Below, piece by piece: positions 40,081 through 51,918 of a stretch of DNA of 64,000 nt (positions within the stretch are counted from its first letter, which is position 1; each line of letters starts with the position of its first letter). The position numbers were made by a program, and so were the translations under genes. This DNA is from Myoxocephalus aenaeus (taxonomy: Eukaryota > Chordata > Actinopteri > Perciformes > Cottidae): positions 351,001 through 415,000 of the forward strand of contig JBAMJR010000138.1 of assembly GCA_038501785.1 (NCBI GenBank), written 5' to 3'. The notes under the pieces were generated by a model. It made no database searches. It was given only the letters and a program-made list of their open reading frames with translations, and was not told where the DNA came from.

Positions 40081-40261
40081 GGCAGTCCAAACTTTAGACG
40101 TGACCATAAACGAAGCACTGATCCCGAGTCAGTCGCTGCGGCACCGGATGTCGCGAAGTGAAAAAAAAGACGAGCGCTGTCTTTTCGGGAGCGATTTCTA
40201 CAGGAAATACCGTCCGCTGTAGAGAACATTTGTGAAGGGCTGCCATTTTACCGACCTTACG
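40081..40261 (+). promoter_or_regulatory. gzf1: presumed gzf1 promoter and non-coding first exon
   Basis: The segment is CpG-richer than its surroundings. It holds an ETS-like word ACCGGATGT (about 40,143-40,151) and a YY1-like GCCATTTT (about 40,242-40,249). A strong splice donor follows the G at 40,261 (next bases GTAAGAAC). The coding exon has a good acceptor at 40,827, so a 5' untranslated exon ending at 40,261 fits. The start site itself is not defined. This is inference from motifs and splice signals. Confidence 0.45.
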
Positions 40262-40835
40262 GTAAGAACGTTTGCTTCGTGTTGATGCAGAGCCAGCTAG
40301 CTAGCGTTTAGTCAGCCGGCTCGAGCTCACGCGTAGATTTAACTTGTTTGATCGCATATGTAATGTTTGTTAGCTAGCCTAGCTTGTGTACCCGTGTGTC
40401 TGCGGCGCTACTGTTGTCAGTAACACGTCCTCGCACTGAGCATTATTAAAGTAAAAGCACAGAAACCATCACACAGATAACGGTCAACGTTAGGCTTCAG
40501 TTAGTAGGAGGGTTTGAGGGGGTTTCACCTGCACTTTGTGCCAGAGAGTTAGCGTGGGGCTTACTATTAGAGGTAGCTTCATTTTTATATTTGTGCCTTT
40601 GAGCAAGGCAATTGCAATGTTATCTATAACCGTTATGCTACGTTCCCTGCTCTTTATAGTAACCCCAGTAATGAAAGCCACACATTGGGGCTTCTTCCAA
40701 ATATAGGTTGTAGGTCCATGGTTGAAACCTTTGAGAAATTATGTACACCTGTTTAAATGTATTGAACCACAACTAGTTAGTGGACCAATACAAGTCCTCC
40801 ACTCCCTTTCTTTCTTTTTTCTCCCAGCTACACCA

Positions 40836-40874
40836 ATGCATTATGGGGGTCAAAGTGGTCCAGCTCACCTCTAG
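40836..40874 (+). other. short upstream ORF overlapping the gzf1 start
   Basis: An ATG lies 7 bases before the gzf1 start in another frame and reads 12 codons to a TAG at 40,872-40,874. Its context is poor (C at -3, C at +4), while the gzf1 ATG has A at -3 and G at +4. Leaky scanning would therefore favour gzf1. A regulatory role is only possible. Confidence 0.4.
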
Positions 40875-43800
40875 GTTCCACCATGAGCACATCCTGTCCT
40901 CTCTGCATCAGCTGAGGCTGCAGGGACAGCTGAATGACGTGACGGTGCAGGTGGACTACCAGGGAGATGTGCAGGAGTTTCAGGCCCATCAGCTGATGCT
41001 GGCAGCGTCCAGTGGCTACTTCAAGAAGATCCTCCTCTCTCAGGATGCTGCCCGAGACAAAGTGCTACTCTCCAATATGCCCTCCAGTGATTTCTCCAAG
41101 TTTTTGGAATTTGTGTACACCGGTAAGGTCGAAGTTGTCAGAGACAAGGTCGTCGATGTCCAAGCGGTCGCACAACTTTTGGACTGCGAGGATCTGGCCG
41201 AGGTATGTGGCGAGGCCATGAGTGCCGGAATCCTACAAAGAACTACAAAGAGAAAACCTCCATCAAAAGTTGCAGTTAAAGGTGACTCTCATCGGGCCAA
41301 GAGCGAAAATATGACCCGAGGGAAGAATCGGACTAAAAGCGTTGTTCTGAAGCGGCGGCTCTCTCCACAGAGCTCTGAGAAAGAAGTGATTCCCAAAAGA
41401 TTAAACACAAAGAACACAGTGGAGGATGAAAAACGACAAGGACGAATCCTAAAACTGAGGCTGGCTGGCCGCAAAGTCCTTCAGAGGCGTTTAAATAATA
41501 AAAGGGAGGCTAACCACGACAACGAAGACCGAGTTACCAATGAAGACGCAGACGAGCCTGAGGACAGGACGGACACCGAGACTCTGGCAGAGAAAGGACG
41601 CGCGTCTTCATTTGCAAGGCCGGTCTCTGAGATGGAGGATTGGGAATGTGAGGAAGATGGGCAGAGTAGTGATCCCGAAGACTCCTTGTTGTTATCTCTG
41701 GGGGAGGATGAGGAAGACGAGGATGAGGATGAGGAGGGACAGTCCAAGAAGAAACTAAAAGGTACCTCTAAGGCCCAGTTCCAGTGTAACAAATGCCAAA
41801 GGACCTTCCACTATGAGAGAAGCTACTTGAAGCACATCAGGTAGGACACATTAGGGCTCGGCCAGGGTTTATTTTATTGAGTGATACCATAGATACCCTG
41901 AAGTATCTCAGTTAAACCTTGTATTCCTTGTAATGGGATTAATTCCAAGGGGCAATTGCAAGCAATTTGGGTGAGGTCAGCAACAAGCTTTCTGCAACCT
42001 CGTTATCAAGCACAGTATGATATTTTCCTTGTTCGTCTCCTCGTGTTATAACACTTTTTTTATATAGCCTCTTAATAGTCTGATCATTTCAAAATTTTAC
42101 TAAAAGCTCATACAGTGTATTTTTATTATTATTTCTGATTTGAACGCCAGCAATAAGTTACTGAATTCTGAAATTTGTCCAAGTACACAAGAAAGTTGTC
42201 CAGTGGTTTTCTAACTATGGCGGAAAAGTTAATGTGTGATAATTGTGTAAGTTGTTGTTGTTATAAGGATTATTTAGTTCCCTGTGCATCTGCGGCTCTG
42301 CAAAGTTAAACTGGAGTTAACAGGCAAATTGTTGTCTTAACGCTTGAAGCAATCAATGCATCTTATCAAGAAACCACAGAGAGGGCCACTTGTCTTGTGA
42401 TATTTGCTGTAACCTCTTCCCCGCTCTCCTGACCAGTACGTACCACGGGGTGAAGGCAGACGTCATCTATCGCTGTGAGACCTGCCAGCAGACCTTCGCT
42501 AACCGCAGCAATCTGAAGATCCATGAAAAGCACGTCCACAGCAGCGAGAGGCTGTTCGCCTGCGAAATCTGTGCAAAGACCTTCAAGCGAAAGAAGGATG
42601 TCGTCCGCCATCAAAGACAGGTGAAGATTAAGTAAATTCCACAAACTTTCCTACATCTAAATGGCATGGACAGTATGTTTTTTGCAGTAGTGATAACTTC
42701 ACAAAGAGTCCCATGTCCCCCCCTCGTGATTTGCACATTTCTGTCTCAGGTACATGAACGCAACAACCTTCTACATGTCTGCCCCGACTGTGGGAAGGCG
42801 CTCAGCTCCAGAACGGCCCTGTTGCTGCACGAGAGGACGCACACGGGCGCAAAGCCTTTTGAGTGCACCGACTGCGGGTCCAGATTTACCCAGAACTCTG
42901 CCCTCAAGATGCACCGCAGGTACGAAGCTCACTCAGAACGGTGATGGACCGGAGGGGGAGGTTTGTAGATGCTAAAGATGTCCGGGATCGTGGCTGTCAA
43001 AAGGAGGCGAGAAACACTTTTTCAAACGGCTTCGATGTTGGCAGAGAAACTCCAGTCCCATTTTTCCTTCGGTTTCCTGTCCGTTAAATCATCGATTGTG
43101 AACATAAACATATTAGTAATGACTTAATGTTCATTTATACAGACTAATACCATGAGTATATGTATCAAATAGATGAAACGCGTCTGTTTTGCTACGTGTA
43201 GGACTCACACAGGAGAGAAGCCATTTGCATGTGACGAGTGCGAAGCCCGCTTCACTCAGAAGCACATGTTGGCTTATCATAAGCGATCGCACACAGGTAA
43301 GAGCGATTTTGGTTTTCTTCATCATCTTCATTTTTGACTGGAGATTTTAAAAGGGTTTCATAAAAAAAAAAATATATATATTTTTAGGTGAGAAGCCCTT
43401 CATGTGTGAGGCCTGCGGGAAAAGCTTTGCATCTAAAGAGTACCTGAGACACCACTCGAACATCCACACCGGGTCCAGGCCGTACAAGTGCGAACAGTGT
43501 GGCCGGGGCTTCGCTCAGAGGAATTCCCTCCACCAGCATTTAAAGATACACACAGGTGATTGTATGAATATTATTATTGACACATTTGTTTTTGGTAATC
43601 TGGAGTCATAGTCTACTTTCACAGCGGTGGGACTAGTTCCTTGTTGTTTTCTGGCGCGTGACCGCTCCCTCTCTGTTGATTGACAGGCGAGCGTCCGTAC
43701 AGCTGTAAAGATTGCGAAAAGCAGTTCACCCAGCTCAACGCCCTCCAGAGGCACCAGCGCATCCACACGGGAGAGAAGCCATACATGTGTGGTCTCTGTA

Positions 43801-44752
43801 GACGCACCTTTACAGACAAGTCCACCCTGCGCAGGCACACTATGGTGAGCAGCTTCTCTAACTATCAGACTGGGTGTTAAGTCACCTCTGATCAATTAGG
43901 GGTCTATTGTTAAGGGCATCACCTGAGGTGTTGTGTTGAAAGCACTTTGACCCACCCATGCTGCAGTGAAAATAACACACATGCTCCTTTTTTTTTTTTT
44001 TCATTCAGATTCATGACTCGGACGCTCCCTGGAAAACCTACCTTGTGGTGCTGGAGGGGAATGTGGAAGACAAGAAACCCAAAACTCCCACGAAGGGAAA
44101 GACGGAAAAAGCAGGAGGAACGGAGAAAAAGAGCACGGCTGGAAAAGGTGGTACCGGTACTGGTTCTGCTGACGGCCCTGATAAAACCCAGACTGACTCC
44201 TTCGTGGTGCCGTCTGAACCAGTCACTCTCCCATCTGAATGGACCACTCAGGGGACCATTGCCCTGGTCAGCCACGGCGCCCTCGGAGGGATCACCGTCT
44301 TCCACACCGAGATGCCCCCCGGGACCCAGATCCAGCCCATCGTGACCACGGACAGCACGGGGGCCAGCGTCATTTCCTTGGACGGATCGGCCGTCCCCTT
44401 CTCGATACCGGTGTCCATGGCTCAAGCGATCCCCTTGCTCTCAGAAGCTTCCTCCACCTCCCTCTCTCTACCCGCTCTCTTGGTTCCCGTCTCCGACGGC
44501 GCGTTGACGTCTGTCTCCGAGATCCAAACCGTTTCCACGTCGTCCGTCCTGGAAGCCGCTGTCTCGCAGACCATTTTGGCTCCAGCTCCAGAGACTACGG
44601 GCGCTTCCGAGGCGGCTATTTTGCAGCCTGATATTCAGACTGTGATTGTCGGCGACGAGGTTTGTGGAACAGAACCAACGGCTGCCGTCCCAAGTGATGA
44701 CGAGCGGATGACAGACGACCCCAAAGGGGCCGCAAGTCAAGACTCTGTGTAG
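40843..44752 (+). CDS. gzf1: GDNF-inducible zinc finger protein 1 (BTB, ten C2H2 fingers)
   Basis: Nuclear sequence-specific transcription regulator; human GZF1 is known as a repressor linked to GDNF/RET signalling. Coding exons: 40843-41840, 42437-42620, 42750-42919, 43202-43296, 43388-43555, 43687-43844 and 44009-44752. All have GT-AG borders, and the total of 2,517 bases gives 838 residues in one frame. A BTB/POZ domain (about residues 10-125, with LNDVTVQVDYQG and FLEFVYTGKVEV) is followed by a basic region and an acidic EDEEDEDEDEE run near residue 287. Ten C2H2 fingers lie at residues 315-593, many with HTGEKP-type linkers. Finger wording such as CGKSFASKEYL and TDKSTLRRHT, and PWK just after the last finger, match human GZF1 as I remember it. 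The Ser/Thr-rich tail of about 245 residues looks longer than in human (about 711 residues total). The start at 40,843 has a good Kozak context just after the acceptor. The napb neighbour supports the identity. Confidence 0.95.
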
Positions 44753-45102
44753 AAAGTGCACGTGAACAGAGATAGTTTAATCTGGGTTGGGGTCATTTAA
44801 AATCCTATTCATATCATGTGTATACTTTGGCATTAGCAGTGTGTGAAGGGGTTTGGAATCCCTTAAATCACATCTTTTATGTGATAAAACTAAAATACGA
44901 TTATGGGATTAATGAAATAATGTCTTTTAAATTCACACGGTGAAATGTGGAACAAATCCTATTTAACACAAATGTTGATTCATTACACGTGATTGCCAAA
45001 CATCACATCGGGTTTGGTGCATTTTACCAATGAAATTAATAGCAGACATCTCCCCCCATATAATAAGTGTTGCAGGAGTTTGATGTTCGGCAGGACGGTC
45101 GG
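44753..45102 (+). other. gzf1: gzf1 3' untranslated region (proximal part)
   Basis: This follows the gzf1 stop. No AATAAA is seen in this stretch. Candidate signals occur further down at 45,624-45,629 and about 45,860. The true end cannot be set from sequence alone. Confidence 0.45.
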
Positions 45103-45250
45103 GGAACCTTGGCAGAAGAGCGCGGCAGCTGCACAGCAGCACCTCTGTGAATCTTCAAGTACCTTCCTGTACACCTTTGGAATAACAGCATACTCTCTGC
45201 TGATGATTTATGTTGGTCTGAATGTAAATGAAGTTGTGTAAATCCTTCAA
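45103..45250 (+). repeat. dispersed repeat, copy B (downstream of gzf1)
   Basis: Same-orientation partner of 39,236-39,375; together they bracket gzf1. This copy has an extra stretch after CCTTGGCAG and lacks the T-run of copy A. Confidence 0.65.
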
Positions 45251-46947
45251 AACTTCTGACCACCATCTGTCTTCCCTAACACAGATGGTGGTTAAGAAAA
45301 AACTTAAGAAGTTGGAGTTTTTAATTCGATGAGAATTTGTTTTTATTGTAATCAATCACAAAAATCGTAATAAGTTGCCATAAAACAAATGTACGCTTGT
45401 CAAGAGGGAAGGGCGCTTTTATTCCAATGGGTCAGTGGGGGCATGTGAGAGGGGAAGTGCACGCTAAGCACAATGGAGACATCACTCAGAACAAGGTCAT
45501 TGATCGGATTAATTTTTCTGTGTGTCGTCCAATCAAAATGGTCACGTTTAAGTATCGGGTGGCCGTGTGACGGGGAGGCAGATCGAGTGCCAGCGAATGA
45601 CAAGCTGAGAAAATAGATAGATCAATAAAAGAACACGTGACTTTTTATTATGTATCAATTCAAACAATGGAAGCAAATATGGGTAATGTGGTAATACATT
45701 CAAACTTATGAGTGGCGACTTATTATTCAAATATAGCGTACTTTATTACCAGTCTTATTTTCCTCTCAGAATAAGAAAGATAAACACATGTGACAAGCTA
45801 AATATAGGTTTTTGCACCCATTTTCCCGGACTCAAAGTACCTCATGACATTATGTTGGTAATAAAAGATTACATATAACATCGCTGTTACATTTGCAGTC
45901 AAAGGCAGGACAGCAGAGCCGGGAATATATTATCTTTATTATTGTCCATTCGCACCAGCATACAGATCACATCCACGGTCCACTGTCATTCCATCAGGAA
46001 GACGCTGGATACGCAGGGCGGCGGAACCTTTAGTAAAAACTTTGGTCTGGCTCACACTAGTGAATGTGACAACGCTAATCTATACACAATGACATGCTCA
46101 GCGACTGGCCCTTTGGGAGGCGCACTGCGGTAGTAAAACCCTCAATGATGCGTTCACAACACGGCACGAGATGAGTGACTAGTGATGCCCGTGACTCCCC
46201 ATGGTCATCTGACAGATTCAAACGTCCAAAGAATTATTACATCAAAGAATCCTAAAGTTAATAGAAATTATCCCGAAGTAAGTGTAGGTTTGAATGTGTG
46301 TGTGAGGGCTTAAATGTTTAACAGTCTACACTTGGTGCATATCGTTGCCCTTCTTCAAGAAGAGTCTCTCCCCCCGGTGGTGATACAAATGGAATCTAAA
46401 TCTTTCCGTGTGGCTGTAATGACTTTAGTTTTAAGAATAATCGTGACGTGGATTTGAGCCCTTCCCTTCTACTCCGATAAATAACAAAAGGTACATTCTG
46501 GAAATCCATACACATGTAGAACAAACTGAAACATTTAAATAAATATATATTAAACTAGATTTTAAAAAACAAACACGAACTGCATCTGACTAGGAAATGA
46601 TAATTGTACAAAACATGCAGCGCTTGTTGTCAATACTAACATGGGTTTCAATACAATGTACCGCTCTGAAATCTCCCGGGACAGACTTCAGCAGAAAAAG
46701 GTACGCAGCAATCCTCCAAGACAGAGGTGAGGGCGAGAGGATTTACATTCTGACCAGGTTCAGATATGCTCGGAAGGAAAGCGAAGACAGTACTCTGACA
46801 GTATAGCAGTGAGCAGTGGAATATTCAAAGTCATCAACAGACACTCATCTCCAGATGCTATACACAGTGGGCTGAGTGGAAGTGTGTGTGCGTGTGTGTG
46901 AGTGTGAGTGAAAGCATGCGTGATGGGTTTGTGACCCTGGGTTTCTT
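45251..46947. other. convergent 3' ends of gzf1 (+) and napb (-)
   Basis: Non-coding. On the plus strand AATAAA occurs at 45,624-45,629. On the minus strand AATAAA occurs at 45,935-45,940 (plus-strand TTTATT), which would give napb a 3' UTR of about 1 kb. The two transcripts may end close together or overlap. The frames here are not supported as genes. Confidence 0.4.
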
Positions 46948-49900
46948 TCATTTCAAATCCCCTTCGTCGCCCTGGATGGTCTTCTTGATGCGCAGCAGGA
47001 GGGCCGTGTGCCACTGGTCCAGACGGGAGATCGCGTCGAACTCCTTCACCTGCAGGCGGGCAAAAATAGATTAGGTGAGGAGATGGGGGTTTTCTTTCCG
47101 CCCCTGATTATCTTTAAAGATTGAAGGGTTCTGCTCACTTATCTTAATTTAAAATATTCAAGATTACTTTATTTGTCCCAAGGGGAAGGAAAAAAAAAAA
47201 AAAAAGTAGTGCAGTAACACAGAGTGCATTCAAATATCTACGATATGTCCTGAGTTTAGGAGATTTGCCGTTTGAGGGATGAAAGAGTTTTTATACCTAT
47301 TCAGGCATCTTCTCCTGTATTTAATTTGAGCCATGTAGCGTCTACCTGATGGCAGCAGTTGGTATTCTGAACAAAGGTTAGCCTAGCCTGTTCAACCCAA
47401 TCTTCTTAAATATTATTTATTCAGAGGGATACTCTCCCTCCCCCACCGCTTGTTATTTATATACTACCTGATTTGAGATTGATCAAATAACATAATTACC
47501 GTCTGTAATGATACTATTTGAAACATCCTGAGTTTGAGCAAAAGGTGAAGTCCCTGTTGGGTCTTAAATTTGTTCCACATTACTAGATCATTTCAGATCA
47601 AATTTCACAACATGATGATCACTTAATTTTCTAGCAGCAGCCCTGAACTTGTATAAACTAACACCTGTAAAAACTACGACATGAACAACGCTCCGTATGT
47701 AACATACTGTAGAGGAGGACTCTATGAGTTAACTTTGAAAACTCTTCTCAGAGCTCATCTATATTTAGATGTACTCCATCGGTCTGCGCCAGTTCCATAC
47801 AAACACACAGTCCTGGGAGACTGAACGGATACCTGAGATCCGGCTTTCAACTGTTCTGAACACACAGGGGATCCGACAAAACTACAAGAGCTGAAGCCCA
47901 GGGATTTCCTGTGCCATTTTTTATTTATTTTTTACTTGAAAACTTTCTTAGGGTATACAAGACTTACTGCCTCTGTGAATGCTTCGCAGTTCTGTTCCTC
48001 ATGAGCCTCAAGAAGTTTCTGTTAAGACAAAAAAATAAAAAGTAGGTTACTCACAGAAACAGATTAAAAAGGGAAAAGTAAGCCATCAGATTCCTCAGAG
48101 CTCTTAGCGTCGCGTTACCTTCAACAGTTTGCATTCTCGAGAGTCTGAGAAAGCCGGGAACATCTCCTCATATTTTTCAACAGCAATCTGTGGAGACACA
48201 GCGTGTTAAAGGCAAGGCAAGTTTATTTGTAGAGCACATTTCAACCAGGCGATTCAAAGTGCTTCACATAAAACCATTAAAAGCATCAAAACATAATGCA
48301 GAAGAAAAGATTTAAGAACATTCTTTCAAACGTTAAAAACAGTCAAAAAGAAATTGAAGAAAAGTTGCAGTGCAGTTTAAGAAATAAAATGCAGTATTGA
48401 GATGCAGCCATTGATTATGAATCAATATTTTGAATCTGGTTCAATTAAAGGCAGCGGCAAACAGAAAAGTCTCAGCAGACCTTCAGCTTTAGCTTTAGAA
48501 AAGCTAAACTCCGAACACGACTCCCCATACCAAATCCAGACACCGAACCACGAAAGGTGTGAACTCGCCTTAGCGTTGAGCTCGTCGACAATGAAATGAC
48601 ACAGGGAGGCTTTGAAGAAATATTCTTTGGCGCTGTATTTCAGCAGCGGGTTGTCCATCGTGTTGGCTCCAACCTGGAGACATCCACGTCGCAAAAAAAA
48701 ACGGTGTTAGAAATGTTAGCGTCGCCGGGTTGACAGAAGAAGCGCAAGCATGACAAATACAAGAAGCGCACACCTGCTCGTAGATCTCAATGGCCCTCTG
48801 GTACTGCTCCAGCTGAGCACAGTAACCCCCCACCTTCAGCAGACACTTGTTGGCAGAGCTAGGGACAAATTCCACAACACAAAAGGGACGTGACTCATTT
48901 AATACAACACAGACTATTGAGTGTAATGTTTGTCGTGTGCAAGAATGTAAATGTGATGGAACGAAAGTCTGAGCGTAGGTTGGACTTGTCATAGTAGGAA
49001 AGGCACAGGTGTCGTAATAAAGTGTGACAGAGAGCCGACGTGCACAAAACCAGACAGCAGCCGCTGTAAATGTGAAAAACGCCTTCATTAACTTCATTAC
49101 ATGCACCTGTGCTTCTCCTTCCACGACATGTTATTTAGAGTGAGAAAAAAAAGAGGCCTCCTGTTTACGGTACAACTCTTTACTCGTACTAGTTTGTCAG
49201 AGAAGTCTGCTTTTTGGAATATTAAAATATACACTAGCTCTGTTAAATGAAGGTTAACACGTTTTAAAACCCTGCAAATTCATCTGAAATCCATTTTTAA
49301 AAACTGCTGCTTTGCTCATCGCAGCAGCAAACTGGTGAAATAATGCAGACATGACGCGTCAGCGCAGGGACAACGCAGGTGTAATTAATGGCGGTAATGA
49401 GTGCACTCTGTGGGTGCATGTCGTTTCCTCGCGAGGATCGAAATTGGAGGAGCCATGATCGAGGAGCCCCGAGAGCGGGCTTCCAGGAAGTGTTTTAACG
49501 CTGGACACGCCCCCTCACTGTTCATCTGTTATGTGATTGGACGCTGCAGCTGAGCGGACTGATCGCTGGAGCTTCATACCAGAGACGATCACAGATTAAA
49601 CTCAAGTTATATATTATATCTTTTCTTATTCACCATCTGGTTAAACTATGTTCATTGCAGGTCTGAACAACAAAAGGACCACAAACAACTGTTTTCAAAG
49701 ATTTGATCTGTTGTTTCCCTCAATAACTTTTATTATGTATGTAATTAAAATCAGAGAGCTGGAGAGAGGAAACACTTTTTTGCAACACGTAATGAAGAGA
49801 AACTATATTTATATTGTGGGTTATTTTATAATGATGTCACAATCAGAATTTCAAAACATACCGACGTAAATAATAAATAAATAAATAAGACGCATTCCTT

Positions 49901-51855
49901 CTTGAAATCGATCCTGCGCGGATAAGCAGGATACATCACAGTATATAAATACTCAATGCAGTTTATTAAACGGTAACAGACGACAGAGAAAACATCTCCA
50001 CTCTGACACTCATGATAACTTTGTCTTTATTAATATAAGTAGTAGTTTAACACCATTAAATCAACTGAAAACATACGATCATTTTGATCAATATTTTAAG
50101 TGCAGTTTTATTGGAATGTTCGCTAAAAACTCTCTGGACAAAACTCCGTCAGCTGTTAAAGTGACAGTCGGCCGCAGTCATCAGAAACCGACGTTGCTAC
50201 ACGTGAGGCTTCAGAGGAAAAGACGTCTCATGTCTCTTAAAACATGTTTCCTCGCGTCTTCTCTCCGCGCATGGTTTCCTTGCGTCTCTCCATGTATCCA
50301 TGGTGGGAGGGACTAAGACGCAAGGAAAGGACGCAAGTGAGGGAAACGGGGATGCAATTTAGAGACTTGGGATGCACCCCCTGTCGGTGCCAGGGCGGGT
50401 GGCGTTTTACACGCTGGCTCGCTTGCATGCGCTCGTTAACGTCATTAGTGACAGCTGTGCTGTCGATGCTACGAGGGAACCGTGGAAAAAAAATGTCTCC
50501 TGTCAATGAGAGCGTCTCAGATTCTGGACGAGCAACGTGGAGCCGGAGATAGAGACGGAAGCCATCCAGCACACAGCAGGGTCAGTTCAATTTATTTACT
50601 TGTTGAAATTGTCAATATAAAAAATAATATATATATTTAAAGATTTAAACAAAGTGTTACTCTTTACAATAACATTTGAGTCTTAATTAGTTGTATAATT
50701 CTATCAAGTTGCAGAAAAAGAAAATCAGTGTACTAGACCTACAAATTTAGAACAAGACTTCCCCATTTTGTGAATTACCTATTTTGGATGTTAAATATGA
50801 CAGCGATGAGCGAGTTTTGAGAGATTTTAATAATAATAATGCATTTCATTTTTAACGCACTTTTCTTTCAAAAGAATCTCAGAGTGCTAATTTTAGATCT
50901 GAAAAGACTTGAGTAGACATAATTTGACGGTACCTGTTGGATTCTTCCCCTTTGTAGTAGTCTGCTGCTTGTTCATAATGTGCAATAGCCTTTACAAAGG
51001 GAAAAACAACAAAAATACTGTTCCTCAAAAGAAATATGCCCTCCAGTGATAGTATCAATAATTATCAGCAGTATTAACCGAGCATGTAACCTCTGATTTA
51101 TGAGATGTTACCTTCTCGATATCCACCAGTTCGGACTCATAGATCTCTGCGATATTGATGTGGTGTTTGGCTGCGATGGTGAATCTTCCCTGCAGGAGGA
51201 GGAGGAGGACGAGGACGAGGAGGACGAGGAGGAATCGTTACTAACTGGATCAATCCAACAGACGCCTCTCGAGTCAATGAAAACGTTGCATTACACTCTC
51301 TGTGCAGAGAGGCGAGGTCAGGCAGTAGCCTGTGGCTTCCCGTCTACAAGGTTTGAGCTTTTTAATCCCGTCCAAAGGGAATAACAAGTATGCAATTTGA
51401 TCAAGTTGTAACTTTTGTGTGCTATAAATATGTAGACATGGGCCAAAGAAATTAAGTATCTGGGAGTGTGAGGAAAGGGAGGCAAGTCTGCTACGTCATG
51501 TGTGTTCATCTCAGAACTACTAAACACAACTACTCACTTCTCAGCTATAAAAATGATGTGGCTAAAGGTACTGTTGTGAATCAGAACATAGATGGACACT
51601 CTCTCCATGCATCTTACCATGTCTGTGTATATATCGATGGCCGCATTTAAACACTTGATTGCCTCTTTTGGCAGCATAAAGGCGAGAGGAGGGGACAGTT
51701 AGACATCCTGTTAGTTTTGTTAAAACCTTACGAAGCGTTGCACAGCACCTCACCATGCATCAGCGCGCATGCTGTGTCCCTGCAACAGGGTGAAATGAGG
51801 CCGATGATGCATTCAAAGTTTCTAATATGCTGCATGCAGTCAGGTGTTTTATTTA

Positions 51856-51918
<63 letters not shown>

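Noticed and set aside
42366..42644. Minus-strand frames inside gzf1 and opposite frames over napb exons
   Set aside because: They are antisense shadows of well-supported exons.
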